DNA from: Bradyrhizobium sp. | GTDB taxonomy: Bacteria > Pseudomonadota > Alphaproteobacteria > Rhizobiales > Xanthobacteraceae | Length of the DNA stretch: 64,000 bases | Reading direction: 5' to 3' | NCBI RefSeq assembly: GCF_027307225.1 | Contig: NZ_DAHUXJ010000078.1 | Span: 62,001 to 126,000, forward strand | Program-made: the position numbers and the translations under genes | The notes under the pieces: model-generated | What the model saw: the letters and a program-made list of their open reading frames with translations, nothing else | Told to the model about the DNA's origin: nothing | Databases searched by the model: none | Part shown: one piece after another, positions 1 to 8,471 of the stretch | How positions within the stretch are numbered: the first letter of the stretch is position 1 | How the letters are laid out: the number at the start of each line of letters is the position of its first letter

Positions 1-336
1 GGGAATGTCGTTCGCTGTGGCGGCGGGCGCGCTGCCGGCGGACTTGGCGGTGACAGAGCTGCCGTCGACGTGCTCCCACGTTGGGCCGGCATAGTGCCGG
101 CCGACCGTCTTGCCATCGACCAACAGGCTCGCGATCGGTTCACGAAATGCCCAGGCGAGCTTGCCGTCGGCGGTGGCCTTGCATTCGTAGACCTGTGCGC
201 CCTCGGCATGGGCAGTGAGGATCACGGTTTCTCCCGGCGCCGCGATGGCGTCAGGAAGCTTCGTCTCAGCCCGCGCGCTCACATCCAGACCAGAGAGCAG
301 GAGGAGGGCAAGAGCGGCTTTTCGGATTCCCGACAC
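1..336 (-). CDS. DUF3455 family secreted protein, 3' end missing
   Basis: The visible 112 residues begin with a GTG codon one base after the icd stop and open with a hydrophobic signal-like segment (RKAALALLLLSGL, ending near ARA). The mature part carries the DUF3455 pattern: LPDAIAAPGETVILTAHAEG, then QVYECKA, LAWAFREP and LVDGKTVGRHYAGPTWE. DUF3455 proteins are small exported proteins of unknown function. The frame runs off the left edge, so the C-terminus is not seen. The GTG is the only reasonable start that gives a signal peptide. The tight spacing suggests co-transcription with icd. Confidence 0.8.
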   Translation of the reverse strand, partial: MSGIRKAALALLLLSGLDVSARAETKLPDAIAAPGETVILTAHAEGAQVYECKATADGKLAWAFREPIASLLVDGKTVGRHYAGPTWEHVDGSSVTAKSAGSAPAATANDIP

Positions 337-337
337 G

Positions 338-1549
338 TTACGCCATCGCCTTGGTGAGGTTGTCGGCGACCTTATCGAGGAAACCGTTGGTCGAGAGCCA
401 GCGCTGGTCGGCGCCGACGAGCAGCGCAAGATCCTTGGTCATGAAGCCGGCTTCAACCGTGTCGACGCAGACCTTCTCGAGCGTGGAAGCGAACTTCGCC
501 AGCTGCGCATTGTTGTCGAGCTTGGCGCGGTGCGACAGGCCGCGCGTCCAGGCGAAGATCGAGGCGATCGAATTGGTCGAGGTCTCCTTGCCCTTCTGGT
601 GCTCGCGGTAGTGGCGGGTCACCGTGCCGTGGGCGGCTTCGGCTTCCACCGTCTTGCCGTCGGGGGTGAGCAACACGGAGGTCATCAGGCCGAGCGAGCC
701 GTAACCCTGCGCCACGGTGTCGGACTGCACGTCGCCGTCGTAGTTCTTGCACGCCCAGACATAGCCGCCGGACCACTTCAACGCAGCCGCGACCATGTCG
801 TCGATCAGGCGGTGCTCGTAAGTGAGCTTCCTGGCCTCGAAATCCTTCTTGAACTCGCGGTCGTAGACGTCCTGGAAGATGTCCTTGAAGCGGCCGTCAT
901 ACACTTTCAGGATGGTGTTCTTGGTCGAGAGATAGACCGGGTAGTTGCGCATCAGGCCATAGTTGAGGGAAGCGCGTGCGAAATCGACGATGGAGTCGTC
1001 GAGATTGTACATTCCCATGGCAACGCCGGAGCCCGGCGTCTTGAAGACTTCCTTCTCGATTACCGAGCCGTCCTCGCCGACGAATTTCATCGTCAGCGTG
1101 CCCTTGCCGGGAAACTTGAAGTCGGTAGCACGGTACTGGTCGCCATAGGCGTGGCGGCCGATGATGATCGGCTTGGTCCAGCCGGGCACCAGCCGCGGCA
1201 CGTTCTTGCAGATGATGGGTTCGCGGAAAATGCAGCCGCCGAGAATGTTGCGGATGGTGCCGTTGGGGGACTTGTACATCTCCTTCAGGCCGAATTCCTT
1301 CACCCGTGCCTCGTCCGGGGTGATGGTGGCGCATTTGACGCCGACGCCGACCTTCTTGATGGCATTGGCAGCATCGACGGTGACCTGGTCGTTGGTCTTG
1401 TCGCGGTATTCCATTCCAAGATCGAAATACATCAGGTCGATGTCGAGGAACGGATGGATCAGCTTGTCCTTGATGTACTGCCAGATGATCCGGGTCATCT
1501 CGTCGCCATCGAGTTCGACGACGGGGTTGGTCACCTTGATTTTTGCCAT
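338..1549 (-). CDS. icd: isocitrate dehydrogenase, NADP-dependent
   Basis: This 403-residue protein converts isocitrate to 2-oxoglutarate and CO2 with NADPH formation, a cytoplasmic TCA-cycle step. It has the N-terminal [16 protein letters not shown] of the eukaryote-like homodimeric IDH subfamily found in alphaproteobacteria, the phospho/substrate loop region [15 protein letters not shown], and the nucleotide region [23 protein letters not shown]. Length is normal for the subfamily. ATG start at 1549. It is followed within one base by the DUF3455 gene. A long open frame on the opposite strand is a GC-rich shadow. Confidence 0.97.
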   Translation of the reverse strand: MAKIKVTNPVVELDGDEMTRIIWQYIKDKLIHPFLDIDLMYFDLGMEYRDKTNDQVTVDAANAIKKVGVGVKCATITPDEARVKEFGLKEMYKSPNGTIRNILGGCIFREPIICKNVPRLVPGWTKPIIIGRHAYGDQYRATDFKFPGKGTLTMKFVGEDGSVIEKEVFKTPGSGVAMGMYNLDDSIVDFARASLNYGLMRNYPVYLSTKNTILKVYDGRFKDIFQDVYDREFKKDFEARKLTYEHRLIDDMVAAALKWSGGYVWACKNYDGDVQSDTVAQGYGSLGLMTSVLLTPDGKTVEAEAAHGTVTRHYREHQKGKETSTNSIASIFAWTRGLSHRAKLDNNAQLAKFASTLEKVCVDTVEAGFMTKDLALLVGADQRWLSTNGFLDKVADNLTKAMA

Positions 1550-1671
1550 GGGGGGCCTTTTTGGAATCGCGCGTGAGAGCGGAATTGATTTGCCCCCGCG
1601 CTATAGCACCGCGCGAGCGGCTGTAAAAGCTGAGCCGCTATGCAGGTTTGAGCCCGTCTTTGGGAGGTCTT

Positions 1672-1816
1672 ATCCCTCCCCCCACGAGCGTAAGCGAGTG
1701 GTGGGGAGGGTCGATGCGAGTGAAGCGAGCATCGGGGTGGGGGGCGTGAAAAAAGCCCCCACCCGACCATCGCTTTCGCGATGGCCACCCTCCCCACGCG
1801 TTCCGCGGGGGTGGGA
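1672..1816. repeat. palindromic intergenic repeat
   Basis: This G/C-rich block is built from nested inverted repeats: CCCTCCCCCCAC pairs with GTGGGGAGGG, and GGGTGGGGGGC pairs with GCCCCCACCC around a GTGAAAAAA loop. It fills the gap between the 3' end of the hydrolase gene and the 5' end of icd. Similar blocks (CCCTCTCC... / GAGCGGAGCGAGC types) are common between genes in Nitrobacteraceae. It could act as a transcription barrier for the hydrolase gene, but there is no clear U-run. Confidence 0.7.
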
Positions 1817-1822
1817 TGAGAG

Positions 1823-3550
1823 TCAAAACGCCGCCTGGGTGGCGGTGCCGGCCACCACATACCAGGTGACGAACAGGCCGCAGATCAGGGCGCCCGGCAG
1901 GCTCGAACCGGTGCGCCGCCAGGTGAAGGTCGCGATAACAGCGACAATCGCCAGCAGCGGCACGAACTGGATCGCCACGATCGTCGACAGCGGCACGAAG
2001 CCGGGATCGGGGATCGGGTTGAACAGTTTTCCCGACAGCCACAGCGTCAGGTATTGCGCGCCGACCAGCACGATGAAGCCAAGCGTCATGGCCAGGATAT
2101 TGGTCAGATAAAGCGCGCCGCGCGAGGCGCCGACCGTGGAGAAATTGCGGTGCAGGACATGCAGCGCGATCACGAAAAACGCCGTAATCGGCAGGAGATA
2201 GATCAGGAAGATCAGGAATTGCTTCGCGCTCATCAGTTTCAGGGCGACAATCCAGAAACGGAAGTCGGTCGTGAAAATGAGGCCGGACAGCCAGAGCGCG
2301 GCGTAGCCGGCCACGACCGTGATCAGCGCGATCAGGACCGACGGTCCGATGATCCCGGCCCGCCGCGCGCGTTTCGGCGCAAAGGGCATCAAAGCGAGCG
2401 CGATCAGGCCATTGATCGCGGCCCAGACCAGGATCTGGTTGGTGATGCCCTGCGGCAGGAAGCGCGAGGGGGCGACGAAAGTGCCGCCCAGCGCGAACGC
2501 CGGATAATAAGTCAGCGCCGGGATGAAGGCCGATAGCAGCAGGGCGGCGAGCCACCGGCCACCCGTGGTGGACGTTTCCTTCTGCACGAAACCATCGGCC
2601 GGCTGCGGCAGCCTCAGGCGAGCGAAAGCCGGCGCTTCGACGAGCCCGTCAAACATTCCGAGCAGCAGGGCAACAAAGCCGATCGCCGCGATCAGCGTGC
2701 CCAGTTCTTTCCGGAACCAGATCTGGTCGCTGGAGGGACGCGGCGTTCCACCCTTCAAGGTCCGCGCAAACCAATCGAGGCTGTAGCCGATGGCTTCCTT
2801 CGAGATATGTTCGGCCGGATGGGTCATCGCGGGCGCATACAAGACGCGCGCGGTGCCCTGCGCGACATCGCCATATTGCTTGCCGGGTTCGACCGCGCCT
2901 TGCGTGCCGAACAACGCCCAGAGTTTCGGGCTTTGCATGACGTCACGGGCGCGCTCGACGCCCCACATCAGGGTCGAGAATTCTTCATACTGTGCGAAAA
3001 CCAGCGCCATATTGCGGGGCCAGGACGTCGTTCCTTCGGCGGCGAAGGGTTTGCCCGTGGACGAGCCCTCCAGCACCATCGATCTGTAGTCGTTGGGCAT
3101 CGCAGCGGCGGCGGCCAGCACCGTCCAGCCGCCCATCGAATGACCCTCGAGCCCGATATTGTCCTTGTCGACAAACGGAAGACCGCGCAGATAGGCAAGA
3201 CCGTCGGGGCCGCCGAATCCGTTGGCGAAGGCCGGAGGGTCGCTGTAGCCATGGCCGGTCTGGTCGAGCGCCAGCACGACATAACCGCGGCGGGCGAATT
3301 CGATGGCAAAGCCGTCCTGGGTTTCGCGCGAATTGATATAGCCGTGAACCGCGAGAATGCCGGGCGCCGGGAGTTGGGGCGTTGCGTTCGGCGGAATATA
3401 AAGAAGGGCGCTCATGGTGTTGCCCTTGACGCCGGTGAACCTGATATCGCGGACTTGAATGCCGCCGGAGGTTTGCGTGAAGTGTGCCAGCGCACCGCCC
3501 GCTAAAATCAAAACCAATCCGATAATCGCCAGAGTCCATCTGCGATGCAT
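1823..3550 (-). CDS. alpha/beta hydrolase with C-terminal membrane domain
   Basis: This is a 575-residue protein with two halves. Residues 1-25 form a membrane anchor or signal segment. Residues about 40-290 are an alpha/beta-hydrolase fold with the nucleophile elbow GHSMGG (Ser138), a preceding LDQTGHGYS loop and an oxyanion-type AVHGY motif at 67-71; a candidate catalytic His follows in PAEHISKEA. From about residue 300 the chain is a polytopic membrane region with roughly seven helices. It is probably a membrane-bound esterase or peptidase. The substrate cannot be inferred. Hydrolase proteins with such a membrane tail are known but poorly characterised. Confidence 0.85.
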   Translation of the reverse strand: MHRRWTLAIIGLVLILAGGALAHFTQTSGGIQVRDIRFTGVKGNTMSALLYIPPNATPQLPAPGILAVHGYINSRETQDGFAIEFARRGYVVLALDQTGHGYSDPPAFANGFGGPDGLAYLRGLPFVDKDNIGLEGHSMGGWTVLAAAAAMPNDYRSMVLEGSSTGKPFAAEGTTSWPRNMALVFAQYEEFSTLMWGVERARDVMQSPKLWALFGTQGAVEPGKQYGDVAQGTARVLYAPAMTHPAEHISKEAIGYSLDWFARTLKGGTPRPSSDQIWFRKELGTLIAAIGFVALLLGMFDGLVEAPAFARLRLPQPADGFVQKETSTTGGRWLAALLLSAFIPALTYYPAFALGGTFVAPSRFLPQGITNQILVWAAINGLIALALMPFAPKRARRAGIIGPSVLIALITVVAGYAALWLSGLIFTTDFRFWIVALKLMSAKQFLIFLIYLLPITAFFVIALHVLHRNFSTVGASRGALYLTNILAMTLGFIVLVGAQYLTLWLSGKLFNPIPDPGFVPLSTIVAIQFVPLLAIVAVIATFTWRRTGSSLPGALICGLFVTWYVVAGTATQAAF

Positions 3551-3765
3551 GGCCGCCCTCCCTTGAATCTTCCCCGATCGTTGAACGATCCCGATCTTTG
3601 ATGCGTCGGGTGCGTTTTTATTTCGGGAGAGAGCCTAGCCGAAAGCAAAACGCGCGCAAGCGACGTTGTGGCATTCCACATTGCGGCTCAGACAAAAAAA
3701 GTGGATCGGCCGGCTCAAGAAATTTCGCCAAGCGAAATGTGAAGCGATCAAGACTCTCTCGCGTC

Positions 3766-3903
3766 GTCATTCCGGGGCGCGTCGAAAGACGCGAACCCGG
3801 AATCCATCGTACCGCACGAATGGTGGAGAAATGGATTCCGGGCCTGCTCCTTCCGCGCAAAACAGCTTCGCTATTTTGTCGCGACGGCGCATCCCGGAAT
3901 GAC
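3766..3903. repeat. interspersed repeat, GTCATTCCGGGG type
   Basis: The element begins GTCATTCCGGGG and ends CCCGGAATGAC, so its tips are inverted copies of each other, with an internal pair (CGGAATCCAT / ATGGATTCCG). A second, shorter member lies at 21440-21521. The rest of the 3551-3938 gap contains only a short hairpin (TTTCGCCAAGCGAAA near 3724) and no gene I can support. Confidence 0.75.
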
Positions 3904-3938
3904 AGATCGAGCAGCCGATGGCTCGACGGGGGCGCGGC

Positions 3939-4115
3939 TTACGTCCGAAACAGCGCGAAGTAGATCACGTACAGCCAGCCCAAAATGCCGTCGATGATCG
4001 CCCAGAGGATCGAATGGTTGTTGGCGTACGATATCGCGATGGCAAGAGCGCTGCCAAAGCCAACGCCATACTTCGCACCCTCTAGTCGAATTCCGTAGTA
4101 GCGATTTCCGTTCAT
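3939..4115 (-). CDS. small hydrophobic protein, 58 aa
   Basis: This is a short frame with good signals: ATG at 4115 preceded by GAGGGC at proper spacing, and TAA at 3939. The product begins MNGNRYYGIRLEGAKYG and has a hydrophobic stretch (VGFGSALAIAISYANN) and a second one at the C-terminus (ILWAIIDGILGWLYVIYFALF). It resembles small conserved hypothetical proteins with an N-terminal KYG(F/V)GFGSALAIAIS core and a SILWAI..GI..W.YVIYFAL tail that I recall from many proteobacteria, though I cannot check this here. Probably an inner-membrane protein. Function unknown. Confidence 0.65.
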   Translation of the reverse strand: MNGNRYYGIRLEGAKYGVGFGSALAIAISYANNHSILWAIIDGILGWLYVIYFALFRT

Positions 4116-4235
4116 GTTGCTGCCCTCTCAGCCAAGGTGGGTATTCATAAACTTCGGTCATGTCGGCTTCGCGCCATTTAGCAGGCACCCGCGGCTGGTT
4201 GATGTCCGCTTTGCCCTGAAATGACAACACGTCCG

Positions 4236-4391
4236 TTCCCCGGATGCTGCGCAACGCCTTAAGCGCGTTCACGCGCGTCGTGGACGCGCTATGGTGTTGC
4301 GCTGCTGATCCGGGGTCCATATTCCCCCATCTCTGTATTAGGTCCCGGATCTGCGTCGCATCACAAGAGATGCTGCGCCGCGTCCGGGACA
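4236..4391. repeat. MITE-like interspersed repeat
   Basis: The block has imperfect inverted ends: TCCCCGGATGCTGCGCA at the left and TGCGCCGCGTCCGGGA at the right. It carries no coding frame of its own. The sequence matches in style a repeat frequently seen between genes in Bradyrhizobium (CGCCTTAAGCGCGTTCACGCG core); that is recollection, not a search result. It lies upstream of the small Tyr/Gly-rich protein gene. The remainder of 4116-4513 shows no gene. Confidence 0.6.
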
Positions 4392-4513
4392 CGCGATCGA
4401 GCAAGACAGGGGAACACCAGATAGTTTCCCTCAAACTCAAAAAGAATCCGCATCGGTTCCGGCAACGACCTCTTTTCGCGGATGTTGAACCTCCTGTTGA
4501 AAGGAGCAGTCTC

Positions 4514-4798
4514 ATGCGGAAAATCATCTTGACGCTTGCAGCTATAGCGGCTGTCGGAACTGCGGCTGTTGCGCCAGCAGAGGCCCGTGGCCTCGGCAGA
4601 GGCGCTGCGATTGGTGCCGGCATTGCGGCCGGTGCAATAGGCGCCGCAGCGGCGGGCGCGGCTTACAATAATGGCTATGGCTACGATTATGGCTATGCCT
4701 CTGGCGACGGATATTACGCCGACCCCGGCTATGGTTATTACGATGACGGACCGGCCGTCTATCATCGCCGGGTCTATCGCCACTACGACAACTGGTAA
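4514..4798 (+). CDS. small secreted Gly/Ala/Tyr-rich protein
   Basis: This is a 94-residue protein starting at the ATG at 4514, which has GAAAGGAG about 8 bases upstream. Residues 1-24 are a typical signal peptide (MRKIILTLAAIAAVGTAAVAPAEA). They are followed by an alanine/glycine-rich hydrophobic run (GAAIGAGIAAGAIGAAAAGAA) that looks like a glycine-zipper segment, then a Tyr/Gly/Asp-rich repeat tail (YGYDYGYASGDGYYADPGYGYYDDG) ending in HRRVYRHYDNW. Proteins of this shape are abundant in Bradyrhizobium and sit in the envelope. The function is unknown. Longer upstream frames run through repeat DNA and were rejected. Confidence 0.8.
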   Translation: MRKIILTLAAIAAVGTAAVAPAEARGLGRGAAIGAGIAAGAIGAAAAGAAYNNGYGYDYGYASGDGYYADPGYGYYDDGPAVYHRRVYRHYDNW

Positions 4799-4806
4799 GA
4801 CGGAAG

Positions 4807-4831
4807 AGCCCGGCTTCGGCCGGGCTTTTCT
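4807..4831 (+). terminator. intrinsic terminator
   Basis: A perfect 8-bp stem (AGCCCGGC/GCCGGGCT) with a TTCG tetraloop is followed by TTTCTTTG, nine bases after the stop of the Tyr/Gly-rich protein gene. Confidence 0.9.
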
Positions 4832-4900
4832 TTGTTTGGCGCAGTGGCAGCCGGGTCACCGGGCCACAGATCGCTTGACAGGTTTCTCCGCAACCCAGGT

Positions 4901-5400
4901 GATTTGCCCGTCGTGTTAATCTGTCGCAGGCATTTTCGCTTGCGTCGTCGGGCAAATCATTTTTAGAAGCCTCGCCGTCTCGCGCCCCTGGATTGAGGGG
5001 CGTTTCGCGATCGTCACTGAACGTTGGGCGCGGGATGCGATGGACGCGATGCGTGCGCCTGACGAGAGCGCGTTTCGCGGACGGCCAAGCCGTGTGGTCC
5101 TGATATCTCGACGCTGATATCAACCCACGACAACGCTTCGCGTTGCGCCGGGGATGGTGACAAGAAAGCCCGATCACCAGGGAGAGCCCGGAGGAAGCCG
5201 TAAAACCATCGCGCGGGGAATGCCGGAATGTTCGGCGTACCTGTGGTGGACTTATCTGCGTGCTTTCATTCTTTGCACGTGGAGCTATGGGTGCGAAAAA
5301 CACCCGGCATTCCCTGCCCCCTCTCACTTCGGAGGGACCTGTTCTTGAAAACTCGGGCCGCATGCGGACCGCGAGACGGCGGCGCATGTGTGGAATTGGC
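4901..5400. repeat. long non-coding interspersed repeat, degenerate copy
   Basis: No convincing gene lies in 4832-5494. The segment opens with a hairpin (GATTTGCCCG at 4901 and CGGGCAAATC at 4949) and continues through GGTGACAAGAAAGCCCGATC and GGGGAATGCCGGAATG. I recall this order as a several-hundred-base repeat found many times in Bradyrhizobium genomes, often mis-annotated as small proteins. A terminal part with CTCACTTCGGAGGGACCTG belongs to the same block. Identification rests on memory of the family, so it needs a genome search. Confidence 0.5.
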
Positions 5401-5494
5401 TTGGATTATCAGGGCATCCGTCATAACGACTACCTGATTCACCCGCCCCGCTGGTCGGGAGGGGAGCTGTCTTCCGATTTGAAAAGAAGCGTTG

Positions 5495-6688
5495 ATGTCC
5501 GGCACCGATAAAACCAAGGCGGGCCTCGAGCTTGCCGGCCCCGTCGTCATTCTGGTCGAGCCGCAGCTCGGCGAGAATATCGGCATGGCTGCGCGCGCGA
5601 TGGGTAATTTCGCGCTTGATCGGCTTCGCATCGTCAATCCGCGTGACGGCTGGCCGAACGTTGCCGCGCAACGCGCCGCGGCCGGCGCCGACCACATCCT
5701 GGGCAGCGCCGAACTGTTCGAGACGGTTGAAGCGGCTGTGGCCGATTGTTCGCTGTTGTTTGCGACCACCGCCCGCGCCCACGATCAGGCCAAGCCGGTG
5801 GTCGGGCCGGAAGCGGCGGCCGCCGAGATGGTCGGCCAGATCAACGCCAGCGGCACGGTTGGTATTCTCTTCGGCCGCGAGCGCTGGGGGCTCACCAACG
5901 AGGAGGTCGGGCTTTCCAACCGCATCATCACCTTCCCGGTGAATCCAGGCTTTGCCTCGCTCAATTTGGCGCAGGCGGTGCTGCTGGTCGGTTATGAATG
6001 GTTCAAACTGTCGACCGCAGGCTCCTTGCCGTTTGCGATGCCCGAGCGCTCCGAGCCGGCGTCGCAGCATCAGATGCAGGCCTTCTTCGACAATCTCGTG
6101 CGCGAACTCGACAAGGTCGAGTTTTTGCGGCCCGCCGAGAAGCGCGACACCATGCTCGTCAACCTGCGCAACATCTTCACAAGGATGGAGCCGACCAAGC
6201 AGGACATGCATACGCTGCACGGCGTGGTGATGGCGATTGCGGAGGGACGCAAAGGCCCGGCCAAAGGCGGCGTGCTCGATGGGGAGCAGGCGACGCGGCT
6301 GCGCGCGCTGCTGGCCGAGCAGGGGCAGGGCGGCGCCGTTTCCGATGGCAGTGGCACCGTGCGGGGGCTGGCGCGCCTGTTACGGCGCAATCCGACCGAT
6401 GCCGAGCGCATCCTGTGGCAGGCGCTGACGCGCGACCGCCGTTTTGCCGGCCAGTTCAAGCGGCAGACACCGGTGGGCCGCCAGATCCCCGACTTTGTCT
6501 CGTTCGTGCACCGCATCGCAATCGAGCTGACCAATCCGCAGGAAACCGAGGTCATCATGAAGGACCGTGCTGAGCGGCGGAGTTGGCTTGAGGAGCGCGA
6601 CTATCAGGTGCTCGATATCGCGGTCGCCGACGTCGAACGCGATCTGGAGGCCGAACTTGAGCGGCTCCAGCGGCTTTTGCCGATCTAA
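5495..6688 (+). CDS. TrmJ/SpoU-type RNA methyltransferase fused to DUF559 domain
   Basis: Residues about 15-180 form a SpoU/TrmH-fold (knotted) methyltransferase of the TrmJ type: VVILVEPQLGENIGMAARAMGNF, then LLFATTAR, the motif GILFGRERWGLTNEE and FPVNPGFASLNLAQAV. TrmJ 2'-O-methylates position 32 of tRNAs. After an alpha-helical TrmJ tail (to about 245) and a linker, residues 290-397 match DUF559, a Vsr/restriction-endonuclease-like fold: LARLLRRNPTDAERILW, FKRQTPVGRQIPDF, IAIEL, then a C-terminal helix. The usual ELDGGQH motif reads ELTNPQE, so nuclease activity is doubtful. ATG at 5495 has GAAAAGAAG upstream. The 600-base upstream gap is repeat DNA. Confidence 0.85.
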   Translation: MSGTDKTKAGLELAGPVVILVEPQLGENIGMAARAMGNFALDRLRIVNPRDGWPNVAAQRAAAGADHILGSAELFETVEAAVADCSLLFATTARAHDQAKPVVGPEAAAAEMVGQINASGTVGILFGRERWGLTNEEVGLSNRIITFPVNPGFASLNLAQAVLLVGYEWFKLSTAGSLPFAMPERSEPASQHQMQAFFDNLVRELDKVEFLRPAEKRDTMLVNLRNIFTRMEPTKQDMHTLHGVVMAIAEGRKGPAKGGVLDGEQATRLRALLAEQGQGGAVSDGSGTVRGLARLLRRNPTDAERILWQALTRDRRFAGQFKRQTPVGRQIPDFVSFVHRIAIELTNPQETEVIMKDRAERRSWLEERDYQVLDIAVADVERDLEAELERLQRLLPI

Positions 6689-6823
6689 CGGCGCGCCTTT
6701 TTCTTTTGGATTCCGAAATCAGGCAGAGGTGCTCATTGTCGGCGCCATCCTTGGCCAGATGAAGCTGACCAGGCCGCAGGCCGCCAACGAGGGGTAGAGG
6801 GACGAATAGCGGATAAGGAGCGC

Positions 6824-7141
6824 TTACACGCCCGCCTTCACCTGAACGATGGCCTGTGCCAGCAGTTCGATCATTTGCGCGCGGACGGCGTCCTCGGTGA
6901 CGCCCTTCGCCGCCAGATCGCTGGTGACCCTGGCGATGACGGCCCTCTCGCCACCTTCCGCAAAGGCGCCCGCGACCGCCTCACGGGCGTAAGCCGTGGC
7001 TGCATCGCCCGCGAGGCCCAGTTTCCCGGCGGCCCACAGGCCGAGCAGGCGGTTGCGGCGGGCTTCCGCCTTGAACTTCAGTTCCTCGTCGATGGCGAAT
7101 TTCTTCTCAAAGCCTTCCTCGCGCTTGTCGAAGGTGGTCAT
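6824..7141 (-). CDS. F1-ATPase inhibitor zeta subunit (DUF1476)
   Basis: This 105-residue protein begins MTTFDKREEGFEKKFAIDEE and continues KFKAEARRNRLLGLWAA, the signature of DUF1476. In Paracoccus this family is the zeta subunit that binds F1 through its N-terminal helix and blocks ATP hydrolysis. It is all-alpha and soluble. The ATG at 7141 was chosen because residues before it in the same frame fall in non-conserved sequence. It is transcribed divergently from purC. Confidence 0.9.
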   Translation of the reverse strand: MTTFDKREEGFEKKFAIDEELKFKAEARRNRLLGLWAAGKLGLAGDAATAYAREAVAGAFAEGGERAVIARVTSDLAAKGVTEDAVRAQMIELLAQAIVQVKAGV

Positions 7142-7448
7142 GGCAAAAGTTCCTCCGCGTACGGCCGTTTCGGCCTCATTGCGGCGGGAAGGCCGCATGC
7201 CTAAATAATACTGTGAATTCAGAAGGTCACGTGCCGCAAAGCCGCGGCTTAAACACGGTAAAACTGGCCCCTCCGAGGGCCGCATCGGATTGTACTGGAA
7301 AGACCAATCGGATAGGTTCGATTCTAGGCTTGGTTCTCGTTCTGTTTCTTTGTCCCTGGCCTTCACGGCAGCTCCGTCGTGGGTCGTCCCCTTCTTGGCA
7401 TCCGGAGCACCCAAATTCATGGATTTCAACAACACACGGTACATCCCA
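7142..7448. other. divergent intergenic region upstream of purC
   Basis: This separates the zeta-subunit gene and purC, so it must hold both promoters. I see no riboswitch-like fold or convincing sigma-70 hexamers. An in-frame ATG at 7419 would add ten residues to PurC ([10 protein letters not shown]) and could be the real start, in which case the leader is shorter. Confidence 0.5.
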
Positions 7449-8216
7449 ATGAGCCGTCGACGCCGCATCTATGAAGGCAAGGCCAAGGTCCTTTATGAAG
7501 GGCCGGAGCCGGGAACGCTGATCCAGCACTTCAAGGACGATGCGACCGCGTTCAACAAACAGAAGCATCAGGTGATCGAGGGCAAGGGCGTCCTCAACAA
7601 CCGGATTTCGGAGTACCTGTTTCAGCACCTCAACGACATCGGGGTGCCGACCCATTTCATCCGCCGTCTCAACATGCGCGAGCAGCTCATTCGTGAGGTG
7701 GAGATCGTGCCGCTGGAGGTGGTGGTGCGGAACGTCGCGGCCGGATCGCTGTCGCAGCGGCTCGGCATCGAGGAAGGTACCCAGCTGCCGCGCTCGATCA
7801 TCGAATTCTATTACAAGAACGACCAGCTCAACGACCCCATGGTCTCCGAGGAGCACATCACGGCGTTCGGCTGGGCCACGCCGCAGGAGATCGACGACAT
7901 CATGGCGCTGGCCATTCGCGTCAATGATTTCCTCACCGGGCTGTTTCTCGGCATCGGAATCCGTCTGGTCGATTTCAAGATGGAATGCGGCCGTTTGTTC
8001 GAGAACGAGATGATGCGGATCATCGTGGCCGACGAGATCTCCCCGGATTCGTGCCGGCTGTGGGATATCAAGTCGAACGAGAAGCTCGACAAGGATCGCT
8101 TCCGCCGGGATCTCGGCGGTCTGCTCGAGGCGTATACGGAAGTGGCCAAGCGCCTGGGCATCCTGATGGAGAACGAGCGGCCGGCGGGATCAGGCCCCGT
8201 GCTGGTGAAGGGATAA
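7449..8216 (+). CDS. purC: phosphoribosylaminoimidazole-succinocarboxamide synthase
   Basis: This 255-residue enzyme joins CAIR and aspartate with ATP to give SAICAR in purine synthesis. Family markers are [16 protein letters not shown] at the N-terminus, [24 protein letters not shown] and [13 protein letters not shown]. The start was placed at the ATG at 7449 before [10 protein letters not shown]; the ATG at 7419 is the alternative. First gene of purC-purS-purQ-purL, with purS 10 bases downstream. Confidence 0.95.
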   Translation: MSRRRRIYEGKAKVLYEGPEPGTLIQHFKDDATAFNKQKHQVIEGKGVLNNRISEYLFQHLNDIGVPTHFIRRLNMREQLIREVEIVPLEVVVRNVAAGSLSQRLGIEEGTQLPRSIIEFYYKNDQLNDPMVSEEHITAFGWATPQEIDDIMALAIRVNDFLTGLFLGIGIRLVDFKMECGRLFENEMMRIIVADEISPDSCRLWDIKSNEKLDKDRFRRDLGGLLEAYTEVAKRLGILMENERPAGSGPVLVKG

Positions 8217-8226
8217 GGGAAATCTC

Positions 8227-8469
8227 GTGAAGGCGCGCGTCACTGTCACGTTGAAGTCGGGCATTCTCGATCCGCAAGGCAAGGCCATCGAAGGTGCGCT
8301 GAAATCGCTCGGCGTCGATGGCGTCGCCAGCGTCCGCCAGGGCAAGGTGTTCGACATCGAGCTCGCCGGTGGCGACAAGGCGAAGGCGGAAGCTGTCTTG
8401 AAAGAAGCCGCTGACAAGCTTCTCGCCAACACCGTGATCGAGAATTACCGCGTCGAAGTTTTGAGTTAG
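8227..8469 (+). CDS. purS: phosphoribosylformylglycinamidine synthase, PurS subunit
   Basis: This 80-residue protein with a GTG start begins KARVTVTLKSGILDPQGKAIEGALKSLG, the PurS pattern. PurS bridges PurQ and PurL in the three-part FGAM synthase and is needed for ammonia channelling. Length matches the family. It follows purC by 10 bases; purQ lies 341 bases further on, because repeat DNA has been inserted between them. Confidence 0.95.
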   Translation: MKARVTVTLKSGILDPQGKAIEGALKSLGVDGVASVRQGKVFDIELAGGDKAKAEAVLKEAADKLLANTVIENYRVEVLS

Positions 8470-8471
8470 AT

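Noticed and set aside
215..1576. Long open frame on the plus strand opposite icd
   Set aside because: It is a GC-rich antisense shadow of a fully convincing enzyme gene, with no family-like motifs.
5228..5437. Short frames inside the repeat block before the TrmJ-type gene
   Set aside because: They lie in non-coding repeat DNA and have no Shine-Dalgarno or recognisable protein pattern.
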